Positions 10,401 through 18,140 of a stretch of 64,000 nt of DNA are shown here, in pieces (the stretch's first letter is position 1; each line of letters begins with the position of its first letter). The position numbers and the translations under genes are program-made. The stretch is from NCBI GenBank assembly GCA_018657495.1, contig JABHXA010000003.1, forward strand, positions 210,937 to 274,936, given 5' to 3'. The stretch comes from Fidelibacterota bacterium (GTDB lineage: Bacteria > Fidelibacterota > Marinisomatia > SCGC-AAA003-L08 > JACNLC01). The notes beneath the pieces were generated by a model that saw only the letters and a program-made list of their open reading frames with translations, was not told the origin of the DNA and searched no databases.

Positions 10401-11307
10401 TTACCGAAATGATGAATCAGTTGGTTATGTGACAGAAAATGCTTTTGATGATATAACTTTTGAATATGGTATTGAATTGGAATATCTTGTAACTGCAACA
10501 GACAGCAATGGTAATGAAAGCCAACCATCAAATATTCAAACTGTTTTTGGCGGAGCATCCGGTGATATCAATGGTGATGCCGTTTTAAATGTGTCTGATC
10601 TTGTTCTCCTAATAGATATGATTCTCAATGGTGGATATGATGAATATCAAACATGGGCCGGTGACCTAAATGAAGATGGAATTATTAATGTCCTCGATGT
10701 TGTATTCATCGTAAATGTGATCTTAAACGGTGAGTTGAGCCGCGGTGATAGTTTGAACGAAGCTCAAGTGAGTTTTGGCAATGGAGAATTAAAAATTTCA
10801 GGGGATGGTAACCTGGCCGGTATCGAAATACAATTGACTGGTAATTACCAACTCAATCCAATGAATTTACCTCCCGGCTGGCAGTTGCATCATCAGAATG
10901 GACTTTTGCTTTTATTTGATGCGATGGGATCTGCCCTCATAAATGAATTGGTAATCTCTTACAGTGGTGACCTATCGGTAGAAACTGCTCTTGCTGCCGA
11001 TGGACATGGAAATGGAATCATGGCTGATATCGAAATTATTCCACAACAATTTAGGTTTAATGCGGCCTATCCGAATCCCTTTAATCCTGTAACGAACTTT
11101 GAGTATGAGCTTTCTGAGAATTCACATGTTGAAATTATCGTTTACGATATGCTTGGGACACAAATATCCGAGTTAAGAAATGAACATCAAAGCGCTGGTA
11201 TTTATCAAATGACCTGGAATGCTGGATCTTCTCCAACTGGAGTCTACTTTATAAAATTAAAAGCTGGAAATGAAATTTCATTTCAGAAGGTCTTGCTGGT
11301 AAAATAA
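7444..11307 (+). CDS. large secreted protein with internal repeats, dockerin and T9SS-like sorting domain
   Basis: 1287 residues. Signal peptide 1-21 (ends SLSFTFA). A module of about 150 residues occurs three times (about 31-178, 204-358, 506-661), with motifs SAHPDSIYFNF, GMDVMISGNEGTNFG and GNVWVVYCRT. Cys-rich segments at about 363-499 and 664-815 carry GCTDPEA...DDGSC and DDCGxCxG units. A fibronectin-like region follows at about 880-1035, then a dockerin-type pair of calcium loops at about 1040-1097 (GDINGDAVLNVSDL, GDLNEDGIINVLDV). The C-terminus (about 1207-1287) is the type A sorting domain, AYPNPFNP to FQKVLLVK, which directs type IX-like secretion and surface attachment in FCB bacteria. 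It follows a TPR kinase and response regulator on the same strand and is inferred to be under their control. Binding target unknown. Confidence 0.9.
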   Translation: MTFLKSKVLILVLISLSFTFADNSSRNVVYGNGRISSHPDSLYFHFASGTVSGNPTGMDVMITGNEGTNFGNEGGFYGTVPFADPSDLFYYAVDGSLENVSEVPTVDDPDVNWTTVSWDWLGGNGGQPLTVGNVWVVFTRTTQSYAVLEITQVNPWSNNGFSFNYMYQTDGSVGFGDDPDPCDEVICDNGLVCDNGECVDAPGMIFGSATMSAHPDSIYFNFETGTNGSDTTGMDVMISGNEGTNFGSESAYFSDGMNWNFYSGFNNPSPIYYLSPDSSLATITSVPMVDENWPTISWSWPNGNGGQPLAVGNVWVVYCRTTQSYAVLEVTYVTNSWDYPRFSFNYYFQPDGSTSFDGDGEVSGCTNPEALNYNPNATIDDGSCYYFVDCNGDPDGEAFIDDCGECVGGYTELAPEWAADDCGICFGDNSDMDCNGDCFGSAFWDECQSCVGGNTGLLPGYEMDDCGQCYGNNGSMDCAGTCFGNAYVDACGECDEDPNNDCEPALIYGSATMSAHPDSIYFNFEFGINGTDTTGMDVMISGNEGTNFGSESAYFSDGMNWNFYSGFNNPSPIYYLSPDSSLATITSVPAVDETWPTISWSWPNGNGGQPLAVGNVWVVYCRTAQNYAVLEVTSVSNSWDYPRFSFNYYYQPDGSTSFDGNGEGDISGCTDPEAINYDPDATIDDGSCEYYNLDCNGDLGGQAFIDECGECVGGNTELQPGWAMDDCGVCFGENQDMDCNGDCFGSAFWDECQSCVSGNTGLLPGYEMDDCGQCYGNNNDMDCAGVCFGDSYVDGCGVCDDNPDNDCVETQDCDGVIGSGAYLDDCGICVGGMTGLEPSEFCSAQIISIWDVPADQGGRVYVEFQRAASDMNSSRTTEGYTIERLDPIDGEFLWVAVASGYAYYQDIYTYEVSTLQDSSDTSYGLADFRIISGMDEGTWISDPASGYSVDNIAPSAPTQLLASFIPGSVGLEWNSSMATDFQYYTIYRNDESVGYVTENAFDDITFEYGIELEYLVTATDSNGNESQPSNIQTVFGGASGDINGDAVLNVSDLVLLIDMILNGGYDEYQTWAGDLNEDGIINVLDVVFIVNVILNGELSRGDSLNEAQVSFGNGELKISGDGNLAGIEIQLTGNYQLNPMNLPPGWQLHHQNGLLLLFDAMGSALINELVISYSGDLSVETALAADGHGNGIMADIEIIPQQFRFNAAYPNPFNPVTNFEYELSENSHVEIIVYDMLGTQISELRNEHQSAGIYQMTWNAGSSPTGVYFIKLKAGNEISFQKVLLVK
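8053..9421 (+). repeat. in-frame duplicated module with a 104-bp identical block
   Basis: Inside the secreted-protein gene, 8176-8279 and 9082-9185 are identical over 104 bp at an offset of 906 bp (302 codons, in frame). The flanks (about 8053-8519 and 8959-9421) are highly similar. The first module (7534-7980) is much more diverged. This indicates a recent duplication or gene conversion of the second and third modules. Confidence 0.9.
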
Positions 11308-11388
11308 AATCGGTTAGTTTGGGTTTCATCAATAGACTTGGTGGAACCCAAAAGATACCGATAAGCCATTTGCATAATTTTTTGCCCA

Positions 11389-11537
11389 ATCGACACTGTC
11401 GATGAATTCCAAAAAGACTTGGGAAAACTCAATAATACTGAGGGTATAAATCTTCAAAGGAAATATCACCATTTTCACCAATTGTATGCCAAAAACTCCA
11501 AAAAGAGCCTTGGAATAAATCGATAATATCGATTTAA
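11389..11537. repeat. REP-like three-hairpin units, left of the RAYT gene
   Basis: One full unit starts with ATCGAC-ACT-GTCGAT (11389-11403), then a TTCC/GGAA arm pair, then CTCA/TGAG (11428-11442). A partial second unit has TCCAA/TTGGA (11497-11514) and the perfect 9-bp hairpin TAAATCGAT-AAT-ATCGATTTA (11516-11536). Positions 11510-11537 are identical over 28 bp to 12314-12341 on the other side of the RAYT gene. The units also lie between convergent genes and may affect transcript ends. The preceding 11308-11388 holds a further imperfect inverted repeat (TTTGGGTT/AACCCAAA) but no gene. Confidence 0.75.
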
Positions 11538-11576
11538 AGAATTGTACTCAAAACTTTATTACAAGGCATTTCAATA

Positions 11577-12119
11577 CTAGAAATCATCTTTGATTTTCAT
11601 TTGATCGATACGATATTGGTTTATAATTTTTTGCATCGCTTTATCATCTTCTCTTGCTCGGGTAAAATAACTACCAAACTCCCATTCCTCTGGGAATTCT
11701 ACATACCCATGTTTTACAGGATTAAACCAAATATAGTTTAATCTGTTAAAATAAGATTTCTCAAATGAAACACAGGTATCCCAGTAATTATACCAAATTC
11801 TGCCAAGAGCATTATATTCAGTAAAATTTTTCTTCAACCAAATCGCTGAAAACCGATGTATTCGCCTAATAATCTCAACCAATTCAACTGGTGTGTCAGT
11901 TGACTCCACCATAAGATGATAATGATTATCCAAGATGACCCAATCGTCAATTTGCCATTTGAATTCCGAAAAAGCCCGGATTATAGAGTTTTTTAAGTAT
12001 TCCTTTGCCTCTTTTTGTATGAAAAACTTTTTCTTTTGATAGGTGCTGGCTGTAATAAAATATTTTTCATTTTTAACAAATAAATGAGGTGGGTTGTGCT
12101 TGTATTCTTTATATATCAT
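11577..12119 (-). CDS. REP-associated tyrosine transposase (RAYT, IS200-like Y1 family)
   Basis: 180 residues, a usual length for RAYTs. It has the HUH metal-binding motif H66-Y67-H68 (LDNHYHLMVE) and the probable nucleophile Y129 in the conserved NYIWFNPVKHGYV block. The N-terminal YFITASTYQKK is also typical of the family. RAYTs cut and join single-stranded DNA at REP hairpins and are usually immobile domesticated enzymes. The three-hairpin repeats on both sides (11389-11537 and 12281-12341) are the expected partners. The gene looks intact and no insertion-sequence ends are seen. Confidence 0.88.
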   Translation of the reverse strand: MIYKEYKHNPPHLFVKNEKYFITASTYQKKKFFIQKEAKEYLKNSIIRAFSEFKWQIDDWVILDNHYHLMVESTDTPVELVEIIRRIHRFSAIWLKKNFTEYNALGRIWYNYWDTCVSFEKSYFNRLNYIWFNPVKHGYVEFPEEWEFGSYFTRAREDDKAMQKIINQYRIDQMKIKDDF

Positions 12120-12280
12120 TTCCTAAGCAGTGATTTTGCAAAAATTTGATTATTCATAAAGACCTTCAACTAGTTTTCATTCCTTCAATGTTTAGAAACT
12201 TATTAATAGTTAGCAACAAATATCCAGAGATACTTTTGAAATTTTTGTCAATTTTTCTACATCATGTTCCCAAATTAGCC

Positions 12281-12341
12281 CATCGACATTGTCGATGGAT
12301 TCCAAAAGGATCTTTGGAATAAATCGATAATATCGATTTAA
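12281..12341. repeat. REP-like three-hairpin unit, right of the RAYT gene
   Basis: Three perfect hairpins follow each other without gaps: CATCGAC-ATT-GTCGATG (12281-12297), ATTCCAAA-AGGATC-TTTGGAAT (12299-12320) and TAAATCGAT-AAT-ATCGATTTA (12320-12340). The architecture matches the unit at 11389-11442 and shares 28 identical bases with 11510-11537. It lies only 17 bp past the stop of the DUF1932 gene, so it may also shape that transcript's 3' end. Confidence 0.8.
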
Positions 12342-12357
12342 GGCTTTGGATTATCTT

Positions 12358-13221
12358 CTAATGGGGAGATTCCTTTTCAGGGTTCACTTTCAAAGTGTTC
12401 AGGACATCTTGTAACTGTGGCAATTCAGAAGCATCTTTAAAACCTGCTAGTCGTTGGTACAAATCTGCTGCAGCTTCATGGAAACCACCCAATCCACCAG
12501 CTTCTTGAAATGTGGAAGATATTTCTTCCATTTCACCGGAAAATCGCCAAGCTTTTGCAGTAACCCTCCGGGCACGATTCTGAGCTTTTTCACTAAATCC
12601 CGGCCAATCCTCATCCCATTGCTGGTCCAGTCTTTCTCTTACCCCATAATCATCAGCAGCGGCTTGAATGGCACATAACAAAGCTGTGCTGCCTTTTGTC
12701 CAAGCCGCATAACACATTTTTATCGCTGAGGCTTTGCCAATTTCGTTGCTAAGGCAATCTGCGACCAAATTGCCTTTTGCAAATAGACTGGCTATTTTCT
12801 CTATACCGTTCCCGGATAGATATAGATGAGTCTTGCCTGATTTCCAGGCTGGCCCCCCCACAATCCCGCCATCGATAAAAGTAATTCCAGCACTCGTCAT
12901 TTTTCCAGAAATTTTTATTGTCCTCATTGGCGAGATTGCATTCGCATCAACAAAAGTCCCTTTAAATTTACATTTTATCACAGAATCTGCCACATCTTCA
13001 GCAGCATGGGGAGGACAAACACTGAATATAACCGAACAGCTTTGACAGAATTCAGCAAGTGAGTCATATGCGATCAGATTGTATTTTCCAGCCCTCATTT
13101 TACTATTTTTGCTTCTACCTTTTGCAACCCAGTGGACAGGATAACCATTATCCACCAACATGGCAGCGACAAATATCCCCATATTTCCGGGGTGAAGAAT
13201 TCCAATTACTTCATTCTGCAT
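12358..13221 (-). CDS. NAD(P)-binding dehydrogenase-like protein with DUF1932 domain
   Basis: 287 residues. An N-terminal Rossmann fold begins IGILHPGNMG, as in 6-phosphogluconate and beta-hydroxyacid dehydrogenases, with GGIVGGPAW near residue 118. The C-terminal half (IKMCYAAWTKGSTALLCAIQ onward) matches the DUF1932 helical domain that replaces the usual C-terminal domain in this subfamily. The substrate is unknown. Its start overlaps the end of the upstream kinase gene by 11 bp, so translation is probably coupled. No SD-like sequence was needed to choose the ATG, because the fold begins at once. Confidence 0.8.
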   Translation of the reverse strand: MQNEVIGILHPGNMGIFVAAMLVDNGYPVHWVAKGRSKNSKMRAGKYNLIAYDSLAEFCQSCSVIFSVCPPHAAEDVADSVIKCKFKGTFVDANAISPMRTIKISGKMTSAGITFIDGGIVGGPAWKSGKTHLYLSGNGIEKIASLFAKGNLVADCLSNEIGKASAIKMCYAAWTKGSTALLCAIQAAADDYGVRERLDQQWDEDWPGFSEKAQNRARRVTAKAWRFSGEMEEISSTFQEAGGLGGFHEAAADLYQRLAGFKDASELPQLQDVLNTLKVNPEKESPH

Positions 13222-13738
13222 AATTATCTTCTCTTTCTTGAATTCTTTGCCAAATAATATCTGTTACCTGTGAAATGGTAAGATTGGTGGTATCGATCTG
13301 AAAACCAATATTTCCTTTAACTACATTTTCCTTTTGAATATTCGCAAGTTCCTTGAATCTGTTTAATTCCCATTCCAGATCATCTGAATTTCGTTGACGC
13401 ACTCGCTCCCTATTTTCTGCACTTGAACAAGTTAACCAGAAACTATGGATTTCATTATCCATTGGTTTTAGTAATTCAATTAAAGATTTTAACTGATTTG
13501 GTGTTTCAAAAACATAGTTGATGACAAAATTAGAATATCCATTCTTTTTATGAAATTTTAATAAATGTGTAAGTGTTTGGTAAAGATATTGGGTTCGTTC
13601 TTCGTTATAAATCTGAAATGGATGTACAGCACCAATATAATCGCCATCCAACATGATCGATTTTTTGAAACGTTCTTGAAGGGAAAAGGAAATTGAGGTT
13701 TTGCCAACACCGACAGAGCCGTTTATTATTAGTATCAT
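13211..13738 (-). CDS. P-loop NTPase, probable small-molecule or nucleotide kinase
   Basis: 175 residues. A Walker A motif stands at the very N-terminus (GSVGVGKTS, residues 7-15), followed by a kinase-like core with LDGDYIGAVHPF and a lid-like RERVRQRN segment. Length and layout resemble shikimate/gluconate-kinase-like or AAA_33-type P-loop kinases. The substrate cannot be told from the sequence. It is the first gene of an overlapping pair with the DUF1932 protein, which suggests a shared metabolite. Confidence 0.7.
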   Translation of the reverse strand: MILIINGSVGVGKTSISFSLQERFKKSIMLDGDYIGAVHPFQIYNEERTQYLYQTLTHLLKFHKKNGYSNFVINYVFETPNQLKSLIELLKPMDNEIHSFWLTCSSAENRERVRQRNSDDLEWELNRFKELANIQKENVVKGNIGFQIDTTNLTISQVTDIIWQRIQEREDNYAE

Positions 13739-13794
13739 TTGGAAATATTAATAATTTGGGCAATTATCATTCCGATGTATCCCTCAAAATGTCT

Positions 13795-14931
13795 TTATTC
13801 ATCTTGATAAATTCTGATGCCTTTTTGGTCTTCAATTTTTGCTTGAAATCCCCATCCCCCTCGGAATGTCAAATCTTCTGAAATAGCCATCCATATTTCA
13901 TTTTCACCCTTGTTCAATGATAAATACACATCGTCGAAGTAACCCATAGTTCCAAGAAATCGATAATCCCTGGTTAGGAAAGCATCCTGACCAGAATAAA
14001 GTAATTGACCATTTAGAAATATCATAATCCGGCTGCTAAAACCAAAATTAAGCTTCTTTGTCTGCTCGCTATCAGAGACAATTGTTACTTTAGCAAACGA
14101 TGTGTTTTTCTTTTCAAGTATACTGTGCAATCTGGAAATATTGGTAATCCCACTGACTTCGCTGTTTAGCCTCTGCCAGGATAAATCCTTCTCTATATGC
14201 AAGTAGTTGTATTTGTCATTAATTTCAGACTCTTTAAATGGATTAGAAATTTGCCATGATGAAATAGTCCCGCTGGGTTTTACTTCATTTGTTGCCGATC
14301 CCTTTAACTGTAGGTCTTTTACATTTTTGTAACTAAAGTTTGAAAAATATGCCGGAGCCAAAAATGGCACTTCTACAACCAATCCAACTTTACCAGATTT
14401 AATCCCAGTCTTCATTTCATTTATGAAGAATAAAGGCGTATCCATATCACCTATATAAATTTCACCTTCACTTCCCGAAACCAATACCTTCACATGAATC
14501 CATTCATTTGAAGGATAATCATAGGGGGCTCCAAATCCATTACCGGATGCATACAATTGCCACCCGGAGACACCGTTAAATACTGGAGTATATTGATTTG
14601 CATCAGGGTTTCCCGATTGATGGGGTCTGATATAGAATTTCTCATAATTATAGTCATCCTTTATCCGCCACACAACACCGTTAAATCCGCGGGTACCGTC
14701 AAAGGCCACATCATATTCAATTATGCCATCTGAGAATTCGGATTCCTTTACCACGGCATGACCGCCTTTTAGAAAAAGACTGTTTCTGCCCAGATAATTC
14801 TCCATTCTACTTTCTTTTGCATGAATCTCCCAATTCTCGGTATCAAAGGGTATAGCCTCTGATAAACCAAAGGTGGCTGAAATTGTTATTAATAATGCCA
14901 GGTTCATCAATCGTGTAAAAATATTATTCAT
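13795..14931 (-). CDS. secreted DUF1080/LamG-like beta-sandwich protein
   Basis: 378 residues with a signal peptide (MNNIFTRLMNLALLITISAT, cleavage near FGLSEA). Residues about 30-205 resemble a concanavalin-like jelly-roll of the DUF1080/LamG kind (FSDGIIEYDVAFDGTRGFNG, WIHVKVLVSGSEGEIYIGD). The C-terminal part (about 225-375) looks like a second beta-sandwich (MIFLNGQLLYSGQDAF, LNKGENEIWMAI), as in galactose-binding modules of glycosidases. No catalytic residues are recognised; it may bind or modify sugars. It stands alone between the glutamate synthase-like gene and the kinase pair. Confidence 0.6.
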   Translation of the reverse strand: MNNIFTRLMNLALLITISATFGLSEAIPFDTENWEIHAKESRMENYLGRNSLFLKGGHAVVKESEFSDGIIEYDVAFDGTRGFNGVVWRIKDDYNYEKFYIRPHQSGNPDANQYTPVFNGVSGWQLYASGNGFGAPYDYPSNEWIHVKVLVSGSEGEIYIGDMDTPLFFINEMKTGIKSGKVGLVVEVPFLAPAYFSNFSYKNVKDLQLKGSATNEVKPSGTISSWQISNPFKESEINDKYNYLHIEKDLSWQRLNSEVSGITNISRLHSILEKKNTSFAKVTIVSDSEQTKKLNFGFSSRIMIFLNGQLLYSGQDAFLTRDYRFLGTMGYFDDVYLSLNKGENEIWMAISEDLTFRGGWGFQAKIEDQKGIRIYQDE

Positions 14932-15017
14932 TTAATTCTCCATTAATATTTCTTCTGCTAGTCAAGAAAAATCGCGCTCAAATACTATAATCGGCTTTTA
15001 ACAGATCCATGATTTAT

Positions 15018-16637
15018 TCAATCCAATGATACGCCACCATAGGCGACGCCGGTCAAATGTGCCATTTCACGATTCCAAGTCGTCAGATCATCTAAACAAA
15101 ACTGGTCCAAATGATTATGCCCACAGGCTCTCGCCATAACCTTCATTAATTCTGTTGAAGACTGGAAGAAATTGTGTAATTGATTTGCCCCTTTTTCAAT
15201 TTTTAGTCTTTGGCGAAGATGTGGTTTCTGAGTGGCAATACCAACTGGACAATTATTGGTGTGACAGGCACGCATCCCCAGACAACCAATAGCCTGAATG
15301 GCGGCATTGGACAGGGCAATGGCGTCTGCACCCAATGCTAAAGCTTTAACAAAGTCTGCCGGTAAGCGCAGCCCACCTGTGATAATCAACGTTATATCAT
15401 TTCGATCTTTTTTATCCAGGTAGGCGCGAGCCCGAGCCAATGCCGGGATTGTGGGAACAGAGATATTATCCCTGAAAATCAATGGTGCTGCACCGGTGCC
15501 ACCACCACGTCCATCTAGAATGATATAGTCAACACCAATTTGTAAAGCCGCTTCAATGTCTCGCTCAATATGTTGTGCGGACAGTTTTACACCAATTGGA
15601 ATGCCACCAGTGGCTTCACGAACTTCTTTGGCAAATATTCGATAATCATCAATATGCTCCCAGTCAGGAAATCGCGATGGTGATATAGCTGATTCACCTT
15701 CCTTTAAACCACGAACTTCAGCAATCTTTCCTTTGACTTTATTTCCCGGTAGATGTCCACCAGTACCCGTTTTTGCTCCCTGGCCACATTTAAAATGAAA
15801 TGCTTGACATTTTTTGACTTTATCCATTGAATAACCAAATCTTGCTGATGCTAGCTCGTAGAGGTATCGAGAATTTGCAGCCTGTTCGTCTGGCAGCATT
15901 CCTCCTTCACCAGAGCAGATTCCGGTACCGGCAAGTTCAGCTCCTTTCGCCAAAGCAGTTTTTGCTTCCTCTGATAATGCACCAAAACTCATATCCGATA
16001 CAAATAATGGATGTTTTAGAATCAACGGCTTCTTCGCTTTTGGACCAATAATTACCTGAGTTTTGACAGGGTCATCATCCAGCATCGGAATTTTATGAAG
16101 CTGGGCTGTGAGTATCTGGATATCCTGCCACTGAGGAAGTTGATTTTGTGGGACACCCATTGCCCCAACTCGCCCATGATGACCTACTTTTGAGAGTCCA
16201 TTTTCAGCAAGATGTTGGATGTATTGGGCATGTGGTTCCATAGTGGTCCCATGAATATCCTGATACAATCCCTGATATTTTTCTCGATTATATGGCTGCG
16301 GATTATCCTGCTCCCAAGCTTTTATCTCATCCTCATCTACACAGACTTTGCCATCCTCAACCCAGGATGCAAACTTCTTTAATCGTTCTTTTGGATTATA
16401 CGAGCTTATTCCAGTCTTATAGCTATAATCCCAGCTATGAAGACCGCATAACAGATTCTCACCATCGATATATCCATCAGACATGAGAGCACCGCGATGG
16501 AGACAACGACCATACATAACTGACACATTTTGATCATCTTCTAATCGAATTAAAACCAAGTCCACGTTGCCAACCAAAGCATAGGTTGGGATTAAGGGTT
16601 TTAAATTTTCGTATTCATAAATTTGAATTCTATTCAT
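15018..16637 (-). CDS. Rieske [2Fe-2S] domain fused to a glutamate synthase (GltB central/FMN) domain
   Basis: 539 residues. The N-terminal ~90 residues form a Rieske-type domain with ligands C45-x-H47 (GRCLHRG) and C64-x2-H67 (LLCGLHSW). From about residue 130 it is the FMN-binding TIM barrel of glutamate synthase (PF01645), with SDMSFGALSEEAKTALAKGA, LDGRGGGTGAAP and the Fe-S cluster segment CLGMRACHTNNCPVGIATQ. The glutaminase domain and the GXGXG C-terminal domain of full GltB are absent. It is thus a stand-alone ferredoxin- or Rieske-fed 'glutamate synthase-related' protein; the true substrate is unknown. It starts 24 bp after rarA ends and is probably co-transcribed with it. Confidence 0.85.
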   Translation of the reverse strand: MNRIQIYEYENLKPLIPTYALVGNVDLVLIRLEDDQNVSVMYGRCLHRGALMSDGYIDGENLLCGLHSWDYSYKTGISSYNPKERLKKFASWVEDGKVCVDEDEIKAWEQDNPQPYNREKYQGLYQDIHGTTMEPHAQYIQHLAENGLSKVGHHGRVGAMGVPQNQLPQWQDIQILTAQLHKIPMLDDDPVKTQVIIGPKAKKPLILKHPLFVSDMSFGALSEEAKTALAKGAELAGTGICSGEGGMLPDEQAANSRYLYELASARFGYSMDKVKKCQAFHFKCGQGAKTGTGGHLPGNKVKGKIAEVRGLKEGESAISPSRFPDWEHIDDYRIFAKEVREATGGIPIGVKLSAQHIERDIEAALQIGVDYIILDGRGGGTGAAPLIFRDNISVPTIPALARARAYLDKKDRNDITLIITGGLRLPADFVKALALGADAIALSNAAIQAIGCLGMRACHTNNCPVGIATQKPHLRQRLKIEKGANQLHNFFQSSTELMKVMARACGHNHLDQFCLDDLTTWNREMAHLTGVAYGGVSLD

Positions 16638-16661
16638 ATTTTATTACCTATCGATATTTTT

Positions 16662-17951
16662 TTAAAACCTGTCTTTCCAAAGATATCGGAGTCGATCTCG
16701 CAGGAATTTTTCCCGACCCTGATCCGACGGTATATAAAAAGATGGTTTCTTATTCAATTTATCAGGAAAGTAATTTTCATTTACAAAATGGTTATCCTGA
16801 TCATGTGGATAATGATAGTTTTTCCCATAACCCATATTTTTCATGAGTTTTGTAGGAGAATTTCTTAGATGTAGCGGTACGGATTCAGCCCCATTTTCTT
16901 GAATATAACCCTGTGCTGCTTTGATGCCCTTATAGGCGGCATTACTCTTGGGTGCGCCGGCGAGATATGTAGTTAATTGTCCTAATATAATGGCACTCTC
17001 CGGCATACCGATAGTATGAACAGATTGAAAACAGGAATTCGCCAACATAACCGCGTATGGATCGGCATTGCCAATATCTTCTGAAGCTAAAATAATCAAT
17101 CGGCGGGATATGAATTCAGGTTTTTCCCCTCCCTCTAACATGATTGCTAACCAATATAAAGCTGCATCCGGGTCAGATCCTCGTACAGATTTGATAAAAG
17201 CAGAAATAATGTCATAATGATAATCCCCGGCACGATCATAAATGACATGCTTTTGCTGTAGTGCTTCAGAGAGATCATTTTCAGTGAGATTCACCTCATT
17301 TTCATCATGAAAGGATATGGCAAGTTCAAGAGTGTTGAGCATTTTACGGGCATCACCGCCACTGGTTTGGGTGAGCATATTTGAAATCTTTTCCGACAAA
17401 ATTATTTTTCTTGATGAAAAGAGAATATCAGTCTCAAGGGCACGCTGCAGAATCCGCTTCAAATCACTTTCTTCAAAAGCCAGCAATTTTATAACCCGGC
17501 ATCTGGATAGAAGTGGGGCGATTACTTCAAAAGAAGGATTTTCAGTGGTTGCCCCAAATAGGATGATTGTACCATCCTCAACGGCATGAAGTAATGCATC
17601 CTGTTGCGATTTACTGAAACGATGAATTTCATCGATAAACAGAATCGTTTGTTTATCCATTTTTTTGTATTCGCTTGCTTTTGCCAGTGATTTCCGAATA
17701 TCTGCTACCCCTGAAGATACCGCTGAAAGTTCAAGATATTCCGAACCGTATTCAGTTGAGAGAATTCGGGCCAAAGTGGTTTTCCCAGTTCCAGGCGGTC
17801 CCCAGAAAATAAGAGAAAATGGCGTTTTTCGTCGTATGGACTGTAATAACAGACTTTGGTCATGAATAATACCGGATTGACCTATAAATTCATTTATGGA
17901 TCTGGGTCTGATCCTCTCTGCGAGTGGTGGTAAATTTGTTGTTTTTGTCAT
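16662..17951 (-). CDS. rarA: replication-associated recombination ATPase RarA (MgsA)
   Basis: 429 residues, normal for the family. AAA+ core with Walker A GPPGTGKTT at 51-59 and Walker B ILFIDEIHRF near 102-111. The signature LAERIRPRSINEFIGQ opens the protein, and the C-terminal RarA tetramerisation region (GSDPDAALYWLAIMLEGGE, RRLIILASEDIGNADP) is intact. RarA acts at stalled replication forks, with single-stranded DNA-binding protein and the clamp loader as partners. It is transcribed away from the phosphodiesterase gene across a 189-bp divergent spacer. Confidence 0.95.
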   Translation of the reverse strand: MTKTTNLPPLAERIRPRSINEFIGQSGIIHDQSLLLQSIRRKTPFSLIFWGPPGTGKTTLARILSTEYGSEYLELSAVSSGVADIRKSLAKASEYKKMDKQTILFIDEIHRFSKSQQDALLHAVEDGTIILFGATTENPSFEVIAPLLSRCRVIKLLAFEESDLKRILQRALETDILFSSRKIILSEKISNMLTQTSGGDARKMLNTLELAISFHDENEVNLTENDLSEALQQKHVIYDRAGDYHYDIISAFIKSVRGSDPDAALYWLAIMLEGGEKPEFISRRLIILASEDIGNADPYAVMLANSCFQSVHTIGMPESAIILGQLTTYLAGAPKSNAAYKGIKAAQGYIQENGAESVPLHLRNSPTKLMKNMGYGKNYHYPHDQDNHFVNENYFPDKLNKKPSFYIPSDQGREKFLRDRLRYLWKDRF

Positions 17952-18140
17952 GATATGCTCGTGAAAATTAAACGAAAATCAGGTATGGATAACGGATAAT
18001 TTGTTATCATCCTTAGAATTTGAGATTTTATGGGGATAGCAATCAGATTTAAATAAATTTTTTAGAAACTTCTTGTCTGCCATTTGAAAAAAAGTGAAAG
18101 ATTTGACTCATGCCACCCAACAAACAAATAGGTTAAAAAA

